DNA from: Solen grandis
Taxonomy: Eukaryota > Mollusca > Bivalvia > Adapedonta > Solenidae
DNA: 64,000 nucleotides
Assembly (NCBI GenBank): GCA_021229015.1
Contig: CM037781.1
Coordinates: 68,282,345-68,346,344 of the forward strand
Direction of reading: 5' to 3'
The first letter of the stretch is position 1, and each line of letters begins with the position of its first letter. Positions 11,078 to 22,300 of this stretch are shown piece after piece. Position numbers and translations under genes: made by a program. Below the pieces are notes generated by a model. It searched no databases, was not told the origin of the DNA, and saw only the letters and a list, made by a program, of their open reading frames with translations.

Positions 11078-11404
11078 ATACAGCCCTGGATGCCGACACA
11101 CCCATCTAACACAGACATGGCCTCGACACAGCCCAATTTACCCATGCCACAACAGCCAATCACAGCCTTCCAGCAACGTTATGGCAATGCCCCTATCTTC
11201 TACAACAACAGCCAAAACGAAAGGTCATCCTCAGCATCAGGTCAGACCAAAAGTCAACAGACCAGCAAAAACAGGAATCGTCTGATCAAGATTGTTGACC
11301 CAAACACAGGAGATGATACAACTGATGAGATCTTTCAGCATATAATGCCTCAGGAAGGGTCCCAGGATTTGGGCTTCTCAGGTATGCCCCAGGGTGAATC
11401 AGAG
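11078..11404 (+). CDS. Macro-domain/B-box protein, exon 5: Pro/Gln-rich linker with eIF4G-like motif
   Basis: Acceptor TATTCCAG and donor TCAGAG|GTGAGT bound 109 codons, phase 0 at both ends. The first half is rich in Pro, Gln, Ser and Asn (MPTHPSNTDMASTQPNLPMP). The middle carries a basic segment followed by RLIKIVDPNTGDDTTDEIF (11279-11335). This resembles the eIF4G segment around IRDPNQGGKDITEEI, as recalled. The end is acidic and Gly-rich. The region is probably disordered and may be a protein-binding linker between the macro and B-box parts. Confidence 0.72.
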
Positions 11405-11462
11405 GTGAGTAATCTAAGTTTTGGGCATTTGACACATAAATTGTGATACATGATGATGTCAT

Positions 11463-12100
11463 TATTATGTCTCTCCCCCTCATATTTATATGGGGGAGTC
11501 ATATTGTTTTTGACAGAGTTGTCTGGAGCATAACTCAGAAAGTATCAAAGCTATTTACTTGAAACTTCTACAAAAACAAATCTCTAGTTAGCTTGTCTGT
11601 TTTGAAGAAAAAGTCAACTACTATGATCGCTGATGGGTTGTCGTCGTGAAAAAAATTAATGTAGCCTATAACTGAAATACTTTTAAAGGTATCAACACCA
11701 AATTTGAATACTTTATAATCATGACAAGACACAGTTGTAAAACAAGGGGAATCGTTCTGAAAGATATATTTTTGGAGTAATGCCCCTTTTTAACTTTTCT
11801 TTTTTTGTTAAAGGTGCTTATTAAGTAGAATGTCTTGAAAATTATGAAAGGTGTCAACACAAAACTTGGAATACTTGATAATCATGACATTGCGCAGTTG
11901 TAAGACAAGGGGCATCATTCTGAAATCTGTATTTTCGGAATTATGTCCCTTTTTATCTTAGAATTTTGATGAAAATTGCTTAATTACTAGTATATTGATT
12001 TGAAAACTATGAAAGATATAGAATGTCTTGAAAACTGTAAAAGGTATCAACCCAAAGCTTGATAATCATGACATGGCGCAGTTGTAAGACAAGGGCAGAG
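11463..12100 (+). repeat. Second hairpin-headed repeat with a diverged tandem unit
   Basis: It starts with a hairpin CTCCCCCTCATATTTATATG / GGGGGAG (11472-11498), flanked by TATGTCT and GTCATATTG. An imperfect tandem unit of about 160-190 bp follows: AAGGTRTCAACACMAAA...GATAATCATGACA...CAGTTGTAARACAAGGG recurs near 11686, 11849 and 12040. It is non-coding. It resembles the general plan of the Helentron-like copies but has different termini. It lies in intron 5. Confidence 0.55.
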
Positions 12101-12358
12101 ATCGAAAAAATTGTAGAGCCACTCATCCTGCAGGACGAGTAGCTGCTAAATTCTACTTGTCCTGCATGTTATGCTACTCATCATGCATTTCATGCATGAT
12201 TTTAAAGATTATCTTTGCAGCTTAAATTTAAATATAAATGTAATAAAACTTTAATAAATGAATTAATACTTACGTTATTATCTAATTTAGGTTGTTTACT
12301 AGATTCAAACAAAGGGTTATCTCACAATTTTTTTTAGGTTTCTCACAATTTTTTATGT

Positions 12359-12360
<2 letters not shown>

Positions 12361-12403
<43 letters not shown>
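12361..12403. repeat. (CA)n(TA)n microsatellite
   Basis: About 16 CA units followed by about five TA units, in intron 5. A short AT- and A-rich low-complexity stretch follows (12416-12560). Confidence 0.95.
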
Positions 12404-12658
12404 GGGACATAAAAAATCAATTTTTTTTAGTAATTTGATTATGTGATTTACAAAGGTTAAAAGATTTGAGAAAAAAAAAAAAAAAAGGGAAAACAGAGAA
12501 TTTTATTAGAGAAAAATTCAATAAATTTGAAAAAGAATAAACAAAAGAAAAACTACTTTTCTAAGAATCTTCATTGAGTATAAACAATGTCCTATAATTT
12601 AGATAGCATTTTGTGGCATTTATATCTGCAACTACATTCCAGATGTATTATTTTACAG

Positions 12659-13657
12659 GTCGCTGACAATTTATGCTCGAACGATATGGCTGTTCCTGGA
12701 AGGAAAGGAGATAATGCCTTATGCCTTGGATCTCAAGATTCCTTTGAAATAAATTGCGATCAATGCCATGAAGTTAAAGGAGTTTTTTCAAAACCTGAGG
12801 GATTTTGTAATATTTGTAATGAGTACATGTGTACAAGTTGTTTGGAAGTCCATGGCCTAAGAAGGAAAACAAAAAATCATGAAGTACTTAGTGGAGACAA
12901 TATGCCAAGATCAAGGCCACCGGAGCCAAGGGATGAAAAAGGTGACTTCAACCCAGCGGAGGAGTGTACTGATATATGTGAGAAACACAGTGGTCAAATC
13001 ATAAGGTACTATTGTAAAAGCCACAGATGTGTTGGATGCATGGACTGCATTGCTTTAGAGCACACATTAAGCTGTGGTTCTCAAGTTGCGTTGATTGCAG
13101 ACATAAGTTCTAAAGAATCAACCGAACAAGAGTTTCAGGGATTCTCTGAAAAACTAGATCAGCTGAGTGCTCTGTTTACTGATTCTGTAACAATGGCAGA
13201 AAATCATGTACAGGTTGCTGAAACACAATTCAAGAAGGCAGCTAATGATGCTTCTAAGTTCAATGAACAAATGATAAACACATTACATTCATTACAGAAT
13301 GTAGTAGAGGAAAGCGCATTGGAAATAAAGTCTAAAGATTGTGACAAGATGCAGAGGCTTTTAAATCAGAGCAAATCTTTGTTACAAGAAACTAATCAAA
13401 TAATAACAGAATTTGAAAGTTTAAAAAAGTGTGGAAGACGAGCGCAGCAGTTTACTTTGATGAAAAGAATGAATTCTCGTTTGCAGGAACTTGAAAAGCT
13501 TGGTGTCAAAATTGAGGATGATAACATCATTTCAGACTACCAATTCATCCCAGATAAGAAAATAAAGGACATACTTACATGCACAACACAACTTGGCAGA
13601 CTAATCACTGGATCAAATATAGGTTTAGTTAGTTCGGAAGAATCTTCACTTTCTCAA
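12659..13657 (+). CDS. Macro-domain/B-box protein, exon 6: two B-box zinc fingers and a coiled coil
   Basis: Acceptor TATTTTACAG and donor TCTCAA|GTAAGT bound 333 codons, phase 0 at both ends. Counting from the internal Met at 12686 (MAVPGRK): a first B-box-like zinc finger starts at about residue 24 (CDQC...GFCNICNEYMCTSCLEVH). A second starts near residue 105 (CEKHSGQIIRYYCKSHRC, then VGCMDCIALEH). About 170 residues of predicted coiled coil follow (EQEFQGFSEKLDQLSALF onward). There is no RING finger, so this is TRIM-like rather than a complete TRIM E3 ligase. Many bivalve B-box proteins begin with MAVPGRK (recalled), so this exon could instead open a separate gene at 12686. The frame is open upstream of that Met back to an in-phase acceptor, which favours fusion to exons 1-5. 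Confidence 0.88.
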
Positions 13658-13915
13658 GTAAGTTTATTTTGTCTTTCTTGCACTGCTTTAGCTTAAAACC
13701 CGTGTATTTAACAAGTCTTCGAATTGTAAGAGAGGAAAACTACAACAAGCTGTTTTATTCTTTTGTCTAAATAATCATTCAATTTATATATACAATCTGA
13801 AACAAATGAGAAGTAGAATATTACACATTTTCCAGAAAATAATGTTGTATAATAAAACACTAACATTTTATGTTTTCATGTTATTAAATTGATAAGGGAA
13901 CTATTTGCTTTTCAG

Positions 13916-13997
13916 ACAAGAGCAAGTCAGATGGATGATCCTTCCCTCACTTCAGGAGCGACACAATCAGACCCAAATTGTAACCAGGAAAATCAAG
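13916..13997 (+). CDS. Macro-domain/B-box protein, exon 7
   Basis: A short exon between acceptor TGCTTTTCAG and donor AATCAAG|GTTAGA. It starts in phase 0 and ends in phase 1, agreeing with exons 6 and 8. It encodes TRASQMDDPSLTSGATQSDP and NCNQENQ, a polar linker. No domain is recognised. Confidence 0.6.
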
Positions 13998-14757
13998 GTT
14001 AGAAAGTGGAAGATCACACATTATATACTTATATAGTATATTTATGAATTACAGCATCTTAATTCTAGGGTGTGCTATATAAGCTGTGAACAAGCTGTAT
14101 TAAAAATAAAACTTTTGTACAAAGACCATTTGCCAAAGGTGAATGACACCATTACCAGACAAGAAAGATGTTATTTGTGTACTGAGTGCCTGAAAAAAGT
14201 ATTATATGACTTAGAAAATAAGATAAAACTAGTTGAAATACGGTGACATAATATATAGATACAATGTACTTCATTTTAAAATTTTGAGTGAAACTTTGCA
14301 TTCTTTCTCAAATGATTAAACTGTACCCATCTTTTGCCTCTGTTGAAACTTCTAGGCAACTTGCACTTAGATGTTTTAGTGCTTAACTATAAGATGTTGA
14401 TCATGGGAACATTTTACTAGAAAGAATAACAACAAAAAATTGCAGAAGGGATTGACTCCCTTTCTCACAGAAACTCTCTACCATGAACACTCTTCTGCTT
14501 GAGGGTGTGAAATATATTATGCTAAATTTTTAATTGATTCTTTTATTTTAAAAGGGTTATCAAAGTTTATATATATAAAAGAATCTTATCATTCTATATA
14601 TGAATATGTGTGCTAATCATGTGAATTGTGTATTCAACAACGAGATCCATGTGTATGTGTCATAATGATATTAACCTAGTGAAAATGCTGTAAGTGCTGT
14701 TATCGGACGACCATGAATTGATTATAAATAAAATATTGTATACCATTACATTAGCAG

Positions 14758-14904
14758 AAGTCGGAAAGCCTTGCTACTCGGACCGAATTTTCATCAAAAA
14801 GGAAGATCTGCTTAACTACTTAGAGGTGGAGTTTGGGGCCGTTCCAGAAGGGATGCAATGTGGGACAGAGGGAGATATTCTGGTGAAATTTAAAAGCAAA
14901 ATAG
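14758..14904 (+). CDS. Macro-domain/B-box protein, exon 8 (last exon seen; gene incomplete)
   Basis: Acceptor ACATTAGCAG and donor AAAATAG|GTATGA, phase 1 at both ends. It encodes about 50 residues (EVGKPCYSDRIFIKKEDLLN, then VPEGMQCGTEGDILVKFKSK). The pattern is a globular alpha/beta start; the GDILVKF strand could belong to an RRM-like fold such as those in PARP10/14, but I do not recognise the family. In-frame stops follow the donor, and no further exon is visible before the Helentron-like repeat and the N gap. The 3' end of the gene is therefore missing from this assembly or lies beyond the gap. Confidence 0.68.
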
Positions 14905-14952
14905 GTATGAAATAAACTGGTTCCTTAAAACGTAGTGAATGTCTTTAATTTT

Positions 14953-16030
14953 TAGCTCACCTGAGCACAAAGTGCTCAAGGTGAGCTTTTGTGATCGCCC
15001 TTCGTCCGGCGTCCGTCGTCGTGCGTCGTGCGTCGTCCGTCGTCAACAATTTGCTTTAAACGACATCTCCTCTGAAACCGCTTGACAGAATTAAATGAAA
15101 CTTGGCAGGAATGTTCCTTGGGTGAGGCTCTACAAAAGTTGCTAAAATAAAGTTGATCCATGAAGAACTCTGGTTGCCATGGCAACAAAAAGAAAAATAA
15201 TTTGAAAACTTTAAAAATCATCTCCTTCAAAACTACTGGCCAGATTTCAAAATAATTTGGTACAGATGTTCCTGGGGTCAACCTCTACCAAAGTTGCTAA
15301 AATTATTCCAATCCGTTAAAAAAACATGGCCGCCAAGGGCGGGGCTTATTTGCCTTATATGTATATAGAGAAACCTTTAAACAACATCTCCTCTGAAACC
15401 ACTGGACAGAATTTGATTAAACTTGGCAGGGATGATCCTTGGGTCAACCTTCACAAAAGTTGCTAAAATAAAGTTGATCCATGTAGAACTCTGGTTGCCA
15501 TGGCAGCAAAAAGAAAAAAAAATGAAAACTTTAAAAATCATCTCCTTCAAAACTACTGGCCAGATTTTAAAATAAATTGGTACAGACGGTTCTTGGGTCA
15601 ACCTCTACCAAAGTTGCTAAAATTATTCCAATCCGTAAAAAAACATGGCCGCCAGGGGCGGGGCTTATTTGCCTTATATGTATATAGAGAAACCTTTAAA
15701 CAATATCTCCTCTGAAACCACTGGACAGAATTTGATTAAACTTGGCAGGGATGATCCTTGGGTCAACTTTCACAAAAGTTGCTAAAATAAAGTTGATCCA
15801 TGTAGAACTCTGGTTGCCATGGCAACAAAAAGAAAAAAAAATGAAAACTTTAAAAATCATCTTCTTCAAAACTACTGGCCAGATTTTAAAATAAATTGGT
15901 ACAGATGTTCCTTGGGTCAACCTCTACCAAAGTTGATAAAATTATTCCGATCCGTAAAAAAACATGGCCGCCAGGGGCGGGAATTATTTGCCTTATATGT
16001 ATATAGAGAAACCTTTAAACAACATCTCCT
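14953..16030 (+). mobile_element. Helentron-like element, copy 4, with about 319-bp tandem units, cut by gap
   Basis: It begins with TTAGCTCACCTGAGCACAAA and GTGCTCAAGGTGAGCT. The interior has units of about 319-321 bp starting near 15064, 15385, 15704 and 16023. Each holds CTCCTCTGAAACC, GGTTGCCATGGCAACAAA and CATGGCCGCCAGGGGCGGG. The two minus-strand open frames at 15377-15601 and 15696-15920 are images of the same unit. The 3' end with the stem-loop is not seen because the array runs into the N gap. Confidence 0.75.
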
Positions 16031-16130
16031 NNNNNNNNNNNNNNNNNNNNNNNNNNNNNNNNNNNNNNNNNNNNNNNNNNNNNNNNNNNNNNNNNNNNNN
16101 NNNNNNNNNNNNNNNNNNNNNNNNNNNNNN
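16031..16130. other. Assembly gap, exactly 100 N
   Basis: A run of 100 N, a conventional placeholder for a gap of unknown size. It interrupts the fourth 319-bp tandem unit, so an unresolved tandem array is the likely cause. Sequence on the far side does not continue the array, and linkage across the gap rests only on scaffolding. Confidence 1.
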
Positions 16131-19100
16131 ATGCCGTTCAAATATTTACTGCATATACTTCTGAACATTTGCAAAATTTCAATTTCTATTTAAATCGCAT
16201 TTAATTTGCTTGCGCTCTGATGAACGCTTTAGTGCATGGTTAGTGCGGATCGTTATAAATTGAATGTATAAATATTGTATAAATTATCAAGAGCTGAATA
16301 GACCATAACATGGAATTTAATCACACTGAAAGGCTGATGTGCATGGCGGCTAAGGTTGCACTCTGCAAGTATATTATTTTCAGAGGTCACTACGCCCTGT
16401 TCTTAAACAGTTAAAATTGTTCAATTAAATGTTTTTCTTATAATAATGTTATTTTATGTATAAACAGGTATAAAATTGTGCGAGATTTACTTATTGCTAT
16501 TTTTCATCGTTAATTGACAATTTCACCAGAGGTTCGGCTATACTCGGCATAAGTCTCTGACTTAAACCATATTTTCCCATATTTGTCCAAACTTATAAAT
16601 TTATCATTACCTAGTGTCAAATCAAACGGTTCAGAGGGAACAACATCTAACCTTAGTATATAGAGCATGTTATTTTCTGCGAGCTTATATAAGACTTAAT
16701 GTACTGATAAGGCAGCACTCTGGCAAAGGCCGTAATGACAATGTTTGACCCGAAGCCAAGGAACTTGACTGAATTTGAATCATGCAATATAAATCAAGGG
16801 TAAAAAGATATAGCAATACAGTTTCCTTAACCGTACACACATTTCGGACGAAGAACTGTCGTAAATCAGGGAAAAGAATAATATAAATAACCGCATGTGT
16901 AATTTTCCGTATTCGAAGTCAATTTCTATATGTTATGTGATGGTCTACTTTACTACTACATTGCGCACTTAGCACCAATCCACCTACCTATTTCATTTTA
17001 TGTATTTGCTTATGAAGGATGTTCCTGTTTACTTGGCATTTGGTATCTCTTTGATCTTTAAGCATGATGTTTGTTAGTTGGGATTGACGTCCCACCGACA
17101 GTATATCAGTCGTTTGGAGTCAATGTCTACTTGAGACAGATATAGTGCTGCCACACTGCAGTATCACGCCGTAGACATGTGGCATGATACCACACCCAGT
17201 CACATTATTCACACACCGGGTCAACCAGTCCTGGAACTACCATTATATGCTGAGCGCCAAGCAAGGGAGCTATAGAAGTACCATATTTACATACGACATT
17301 CGAAAGTCGTGCCTGGGGATCGAACCCACAACCTCCCGCTCCCGATGCGGACGCTTAAAACACAAGACCACCAAGGACGGTCATGGTGAACATATTGCAC
17401 GTCTGTTATCCTTCAAAGACGAAATATTACGGATTTCTAAGACGTTAATGACAGAAACATCCGCTCGTATTTCAACTAAAAAAGCGCATTATTGTGTTTT
17501 GGATTTATAATCGGACTTGGAAGGAAGTTCTCCCTTGTAAATTATCTTCCGTTTTGTATAATATGCAATTCAATATACGTTATGTTTCGTTAATGGTATG
17601 GGAATTGATGTCTCCATTATTCCAAATAGCGTTTAAGGATTGCTTAAGAATCATAAAGCCAGTCTCCGTCAGACGAAGAAGACGAACAGGTATTGACTCT
17701 TTGTATCCCAACTCACATCCTATTTCATGCCATTGAATTTTACATAATTATCAGATACCCGTGATGTCAAGTCACTCAGTCCTAATGATAGCTGTGTAAA
17801 AAGAACATGGTTATATTCTTGTAGATCGCGTAATATTTAAAACATGAAATCACTTAACATAGAACCGAGTAACTTGTATTCAAGTTCAAGTCTATATAAA
17901 CTAATTAATTTCAGTGGTGGTGATGTTTTAATGGAACGCTACGATTATTTGTGTTAAGCCTTTTATGTTCGTTTGTGTGTGTTTTGTACCTTTTTTTAGA
18001 TTGGCTTTTTTAGGTCTTATAAACGAATGAAAATCATTATCAGACCTAAAAAAGCTTAATAATTCAAAATAAAATATTCTCAAGCGTTAACTTTCTTTTT
18101 CTTATTGTCCTCAAGTATTCAGTTATCGTCATATTGGCGTTCTTGGGCTATGTACACTTAAGCAATATTTCGACTCGAAAATGACGTAATTTTACAGGGA
18201 AACCATCAACAATCGGCAAAATTAATTGAGCCTTGTTTCCTCTTTTCTTAATGAAAATGTTTGGTAAACAGATAAAACATTAAGGAATATAACTATTGTG
18301 CCCCAGTTACAAAACTCGAGGGCTTAAATGATAAAATGGACACTGTGAGTGTTAAAGAGTTTCTTATTTTCATTTTGATCGTCATAAATTTTTCACTCCA
18401 ATCTGAGCTGTTTTGAAGAAGACAGAACTTCATTGCAACTGTTGTTAAGGGATTTTGTCTCTATATGTGCACCATACTCGTGACAGACTCAATTTTGGTT
18501 CACTGTCGAGAACTCAAGACGCGATTTTGGAAAACATATTTTGACTGTTATTGGATTTTGACAGTTTTTTAATTTGTTTTCAGTTATCAATGACAATTAT
18601 TACATTTGAAGGGAAGATATTAATGTATCTGATGATGTGTTTAATATAAAAGTGAGGGTTTGTTTTGATCATTTTTCCTGCTATTACTTCTTATACTGTC
18701 GAGAACTGGATACTCCAAGATATATATTTTCTGAAAAAAAAGTACTTCCCCTTTTCTCCTTTATAAAAAAAAGTCTCGGCTGTATGCATTGACAAGACAT
18801 TGAAATGCATTTCCATACCTAAATTGCAGAAATTAACCAATTCGTTATCAATGTTAATACCATTAACTTGTTATCGAACTTAAAACTGTGATCGATAAAT
18901 GTACGGTGAGATGTAACATGCAATAAGGACGATACATTACATGTTGTTTCTTTGACTGATGGACAATATTCACTAGATGTTATGAAAATTCACGAAAATG
19001 TTTTAATGGATTGCATAAGATATAAAACTATTAATATAACAATGGAGTTGGCAGTTTTTCACTTGAGTAATACGTTTTTATTGTAAAATAAAATTGTCTT

Positions 19101-19390
19101 ACATTACAGCAAAAAAGTCTTTAAGAAGCCAACGGTGAATTTGATATCAATTATTTAGTGATCTTTAATTTTGATACGGATATGCTCTATATATACATTT
19201 CATGGACATATTTTTATGCGACATGGAAGTTTCCTATCTTTATTTTTACAGACATGCATTAAATTATTTCTCTGTTATCACTTAACTGTATTTCAATAAT
19301 CTGCAGAAAGATGAGAAACTTAGATACTGTTATATTTATATAGTGACATTTTGTCCTACTCTGGAAAGCGAAGCAGTTTTATTCCATAAC
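16131..19390 (+). repeat. Unidentified ~4 kb repeat, copy 1; left arm of a giant palindrome
   Basis: This block is inversely repeated in 19390-23600. Matched pairs, in order: 16522-16560 with 23398-23440; 16600-16690 with 21740-21830; 16960-17050 with 21080-21170; 17654-17680 with 20780-20810 (GCCAGTCTCCGTCAGACGAA); 17905-18100 with 19880-20070; 18975-19105 with 19672-19806. Copy 1 lacks about 1.5 kb present in copies 2 and 3 (between 16560 and 16600). It carries a later SINE (17068-17386) and about 0.8 kb not seen in copy 2 (18100-18970). Its outer end is lost in the gap. No coding capacity is seen. Confidence 0.7.
17068..17386 (-). mobile_element. tRNA-derived SINE, family A, inserted in palindrome arm
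   Basis: The reverse complement of the family at 6123-6423: CTTGAGACAGATATAGTGCT, CACGCCGTAGACATGTGGCA, then GGGATCGAACCCACAACCTC (B box) and a tRNA-like head ending near 17386. The 3' tail is at the low-coordinate end. The corresponding sites in copies 2 and 3 of the large repeat lack it, so it inserted after those copies separated. The open frame 17184-17510 is produced by this SINE. Confidence 0.78.
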
Positions 19391-22300
19391 CTTTTTAAAT
19401 GTAAATAGATCATCATGATATAGTATCTGAATAATTCACATGTATTTAAGTTATTCAAGACGTAATTTAACTTTGAATTAAAGTACATTATTGTCGTTCT
19501 ATTGACTACTACATTTTTATTGTTGTGCTGACTAAGCAAAGCCTGTTATCTCTTATATAGATAATAACATTGGAACAAAGCACTTACTGACTAGATACAA
19601 TATATTAAGTCACTTAATAATTGATATCAAATTGATCGATTTTTGATATTTGTTGGTATAAATGTAAAATATAAAAGACAATTTTATTTTACAATAAAAA
19701 TGTATTATTCAAGTGAACAACTGACAACTGCATTGACTTTATTATACTGACAGTTTTATATCTCATGCAGTCCACTATAATCATTTTCGTGAATTTTCAA
19801 ATTTTCATTTCATATTGGTGACGACTATTTTCCTTCATTAAAATGGGAAACGACATGTTCCTAAAAGATTCAAAACGCTTAAGTATATTTTGTAATGATT
19901 TAACATGCATAATATGATAAATGGATGAACAATTTTATCGAACCATAAAAAGCCAAGTAAAAAAATAAAAATTGAAAAAAAGAAGCACACAAACCAACAT
20001 AAAAATTGACACTGTTAATCTTTGGGTCCATTAAAATACAACCATCCACAGAAACAAAATAAAAATTCTTATATTAATAAGTTTATTTGATATCATTATA
20101 TAGACTTTGAGATAAATACAAGTTACATCGTTCTATGTAAAGACTTCAACGATATCATATGAGTGATAGTACTTTGAGATAAATACTGTAAGTTACGACA
20201 GCTTTATGTGTAATGGACTCAATGAGTATATATGAAATTGACAACTGATATATATGAATTCAAATCTGCTGTAAAGACGCATCTTTTAAATTCTATGTGA
20301 TAGTGATATTATTGAGCTTAATGTGATATGACATAACTAATATCTTTTGATGATTCTGTGGAAAGTCTACGGGGTAATTCTTAGTATTTTTATGTATGGC
20401 TTATTTAAGCAATCTTTGTTATCCGTTCAATTCAGCATAAACTTTGCTATCCATAACTACTGTTTAAATTTAACTTTTAACAGGTTGTGCCTTGGGACGT
20501 ACCATCATTAAACAGGACCACAATGGAAATAGTGGATTCATATTCACTTTTTTGTGTTATCCTGATTAATGAAAACATGTCTTGTGTTTTATTTACCTTT
20601 TAAAGAACATATTACTTTTTATTGTTAGTCATAAACTGTGTAATATTTATATTGTCCTTTTATATTTACATATATTTATTTTGTTATAAACTATACTATG
20701 TCTGTGTTTGTGTGTTTAGAAATATTTATGTTATCACTCGTAGGTTAGGATACAAAGAGTCATTATATTTTTCATTTATCCTGCTTCGTCTGACGGAGAC
20801 TGGCTTCTGATTTTTTTCTTAAGCATTTCTGAAATGCTCTTTGGAATCATAGAAATGTCATTTCCCACACTACAGTGAAACAGCGTAAATTCAATTGCAT
20901 ATTATACAAAACAGAAGATCATTTACAAAGGAAAGTTTCCTTTCCAGCCCAATTATAAATCAAATACACAATAATGCACGTCTTAGAACAACTTAGAAAT
21001 TCATCATATTTTGTGTTTGAAGGATAACAGGCTTGTAATATGTTCATCGTTCTTAATAATAAAAGAGATACTAAATGCCAAATTTATAGGAACATCATTC
21101 TTAAGCACGTATATGAAACGTGATGGTTAGATTGACTGTTGCCAAACACGCAATGTATACCATGACATAGCAAATAAAAATGAACTTTGATACAAGAAAT
21201 TAACACAAACGGTTATGTATATGATTTTATTTCCTTCTTACAACAGTTCTTTATTCACCCGCAACGTGTGTTTGGTTATAAAAATGTACTGCTGCTGTCT
21301 TTATATAATTTTACCTTGAATATGCTTGCAAGATTAAAACTCAGTCAATGATTTGGCTTGAATCATCTGACAATGTGACAATTACTTGATTTATATAATC
21401 CAATACGCAAATATCCAAAATAATAATTTTAGATAATAAGACAATTGAAAAGCATAATTGGATTATGAAAGAAGAGTAAAGTAAATTAAAAATTAAGTCC
21501 CAAACGCAGTTAAGCATCACTTTTAACTACCTTTTTCGTTTTTGTCCTCACCATGTTTTTATTTTTATGTATATACTCTTATAAATGTCCTTACATGATA
21601 CTTTATATAATTAGAGATTACTATGTCCCTGTAATATATCATGTTGACTTATTGAATGTATGTAAGGTTCCTGGCTTCGGGATATGGACTGACCCTACGG
21701 CCCTTCTACCTTAGCTAAAGTGCCGTCTCATCAGTCGTATATAAGATCGCGGTAAATAACATGCTCTATATACTACGATTACATGTTCCCTCTGAACCGA
21801 TTGGTTTGAGACTTATAAGTATGTACAAATATGGGAACAATTAAACATTGATAGACCGTGTTACCTGATTAGACGACTCTTTTGCTATATTTGGTTCAAA
21901 AGTATATAGCAGGGCTAGGTACGTTATTTCAAATGGTATATATCTATATTTTACATTACTGTTTAAGCATTATTAACTTAATTTTGCAGAATATTTAAAA
22001 TGAAATCAAAATGTTTATAGTATCCATTAATTGAAAATGATACCTGCCTATGATATTGTCTAAATATTTGGTGTAGGATACGCGTTCTATATTGACTTTT
22101 TATCGAATTTATCCGCATTTTGCAGCACATATCACTTCAAACGACAATAAATAAGATAAAAAGTAAAGTAACAATATAGTATAACCAACCAAGTTTTGTT
22201 CATGTTATCATTAATATTCTTGTACATTTTTTTGAAGTAACGATAAAAGTTGCGACTATCATGAAACATTTATTGGCAGTTGCATTGAGAAAATGACAAC

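Noticed and set aside
17184..17510. 108-codon plus-strand open frame
   Set aside because: Most of it is antisense SINE family A, and the copies of the host repeat do not preserve it.
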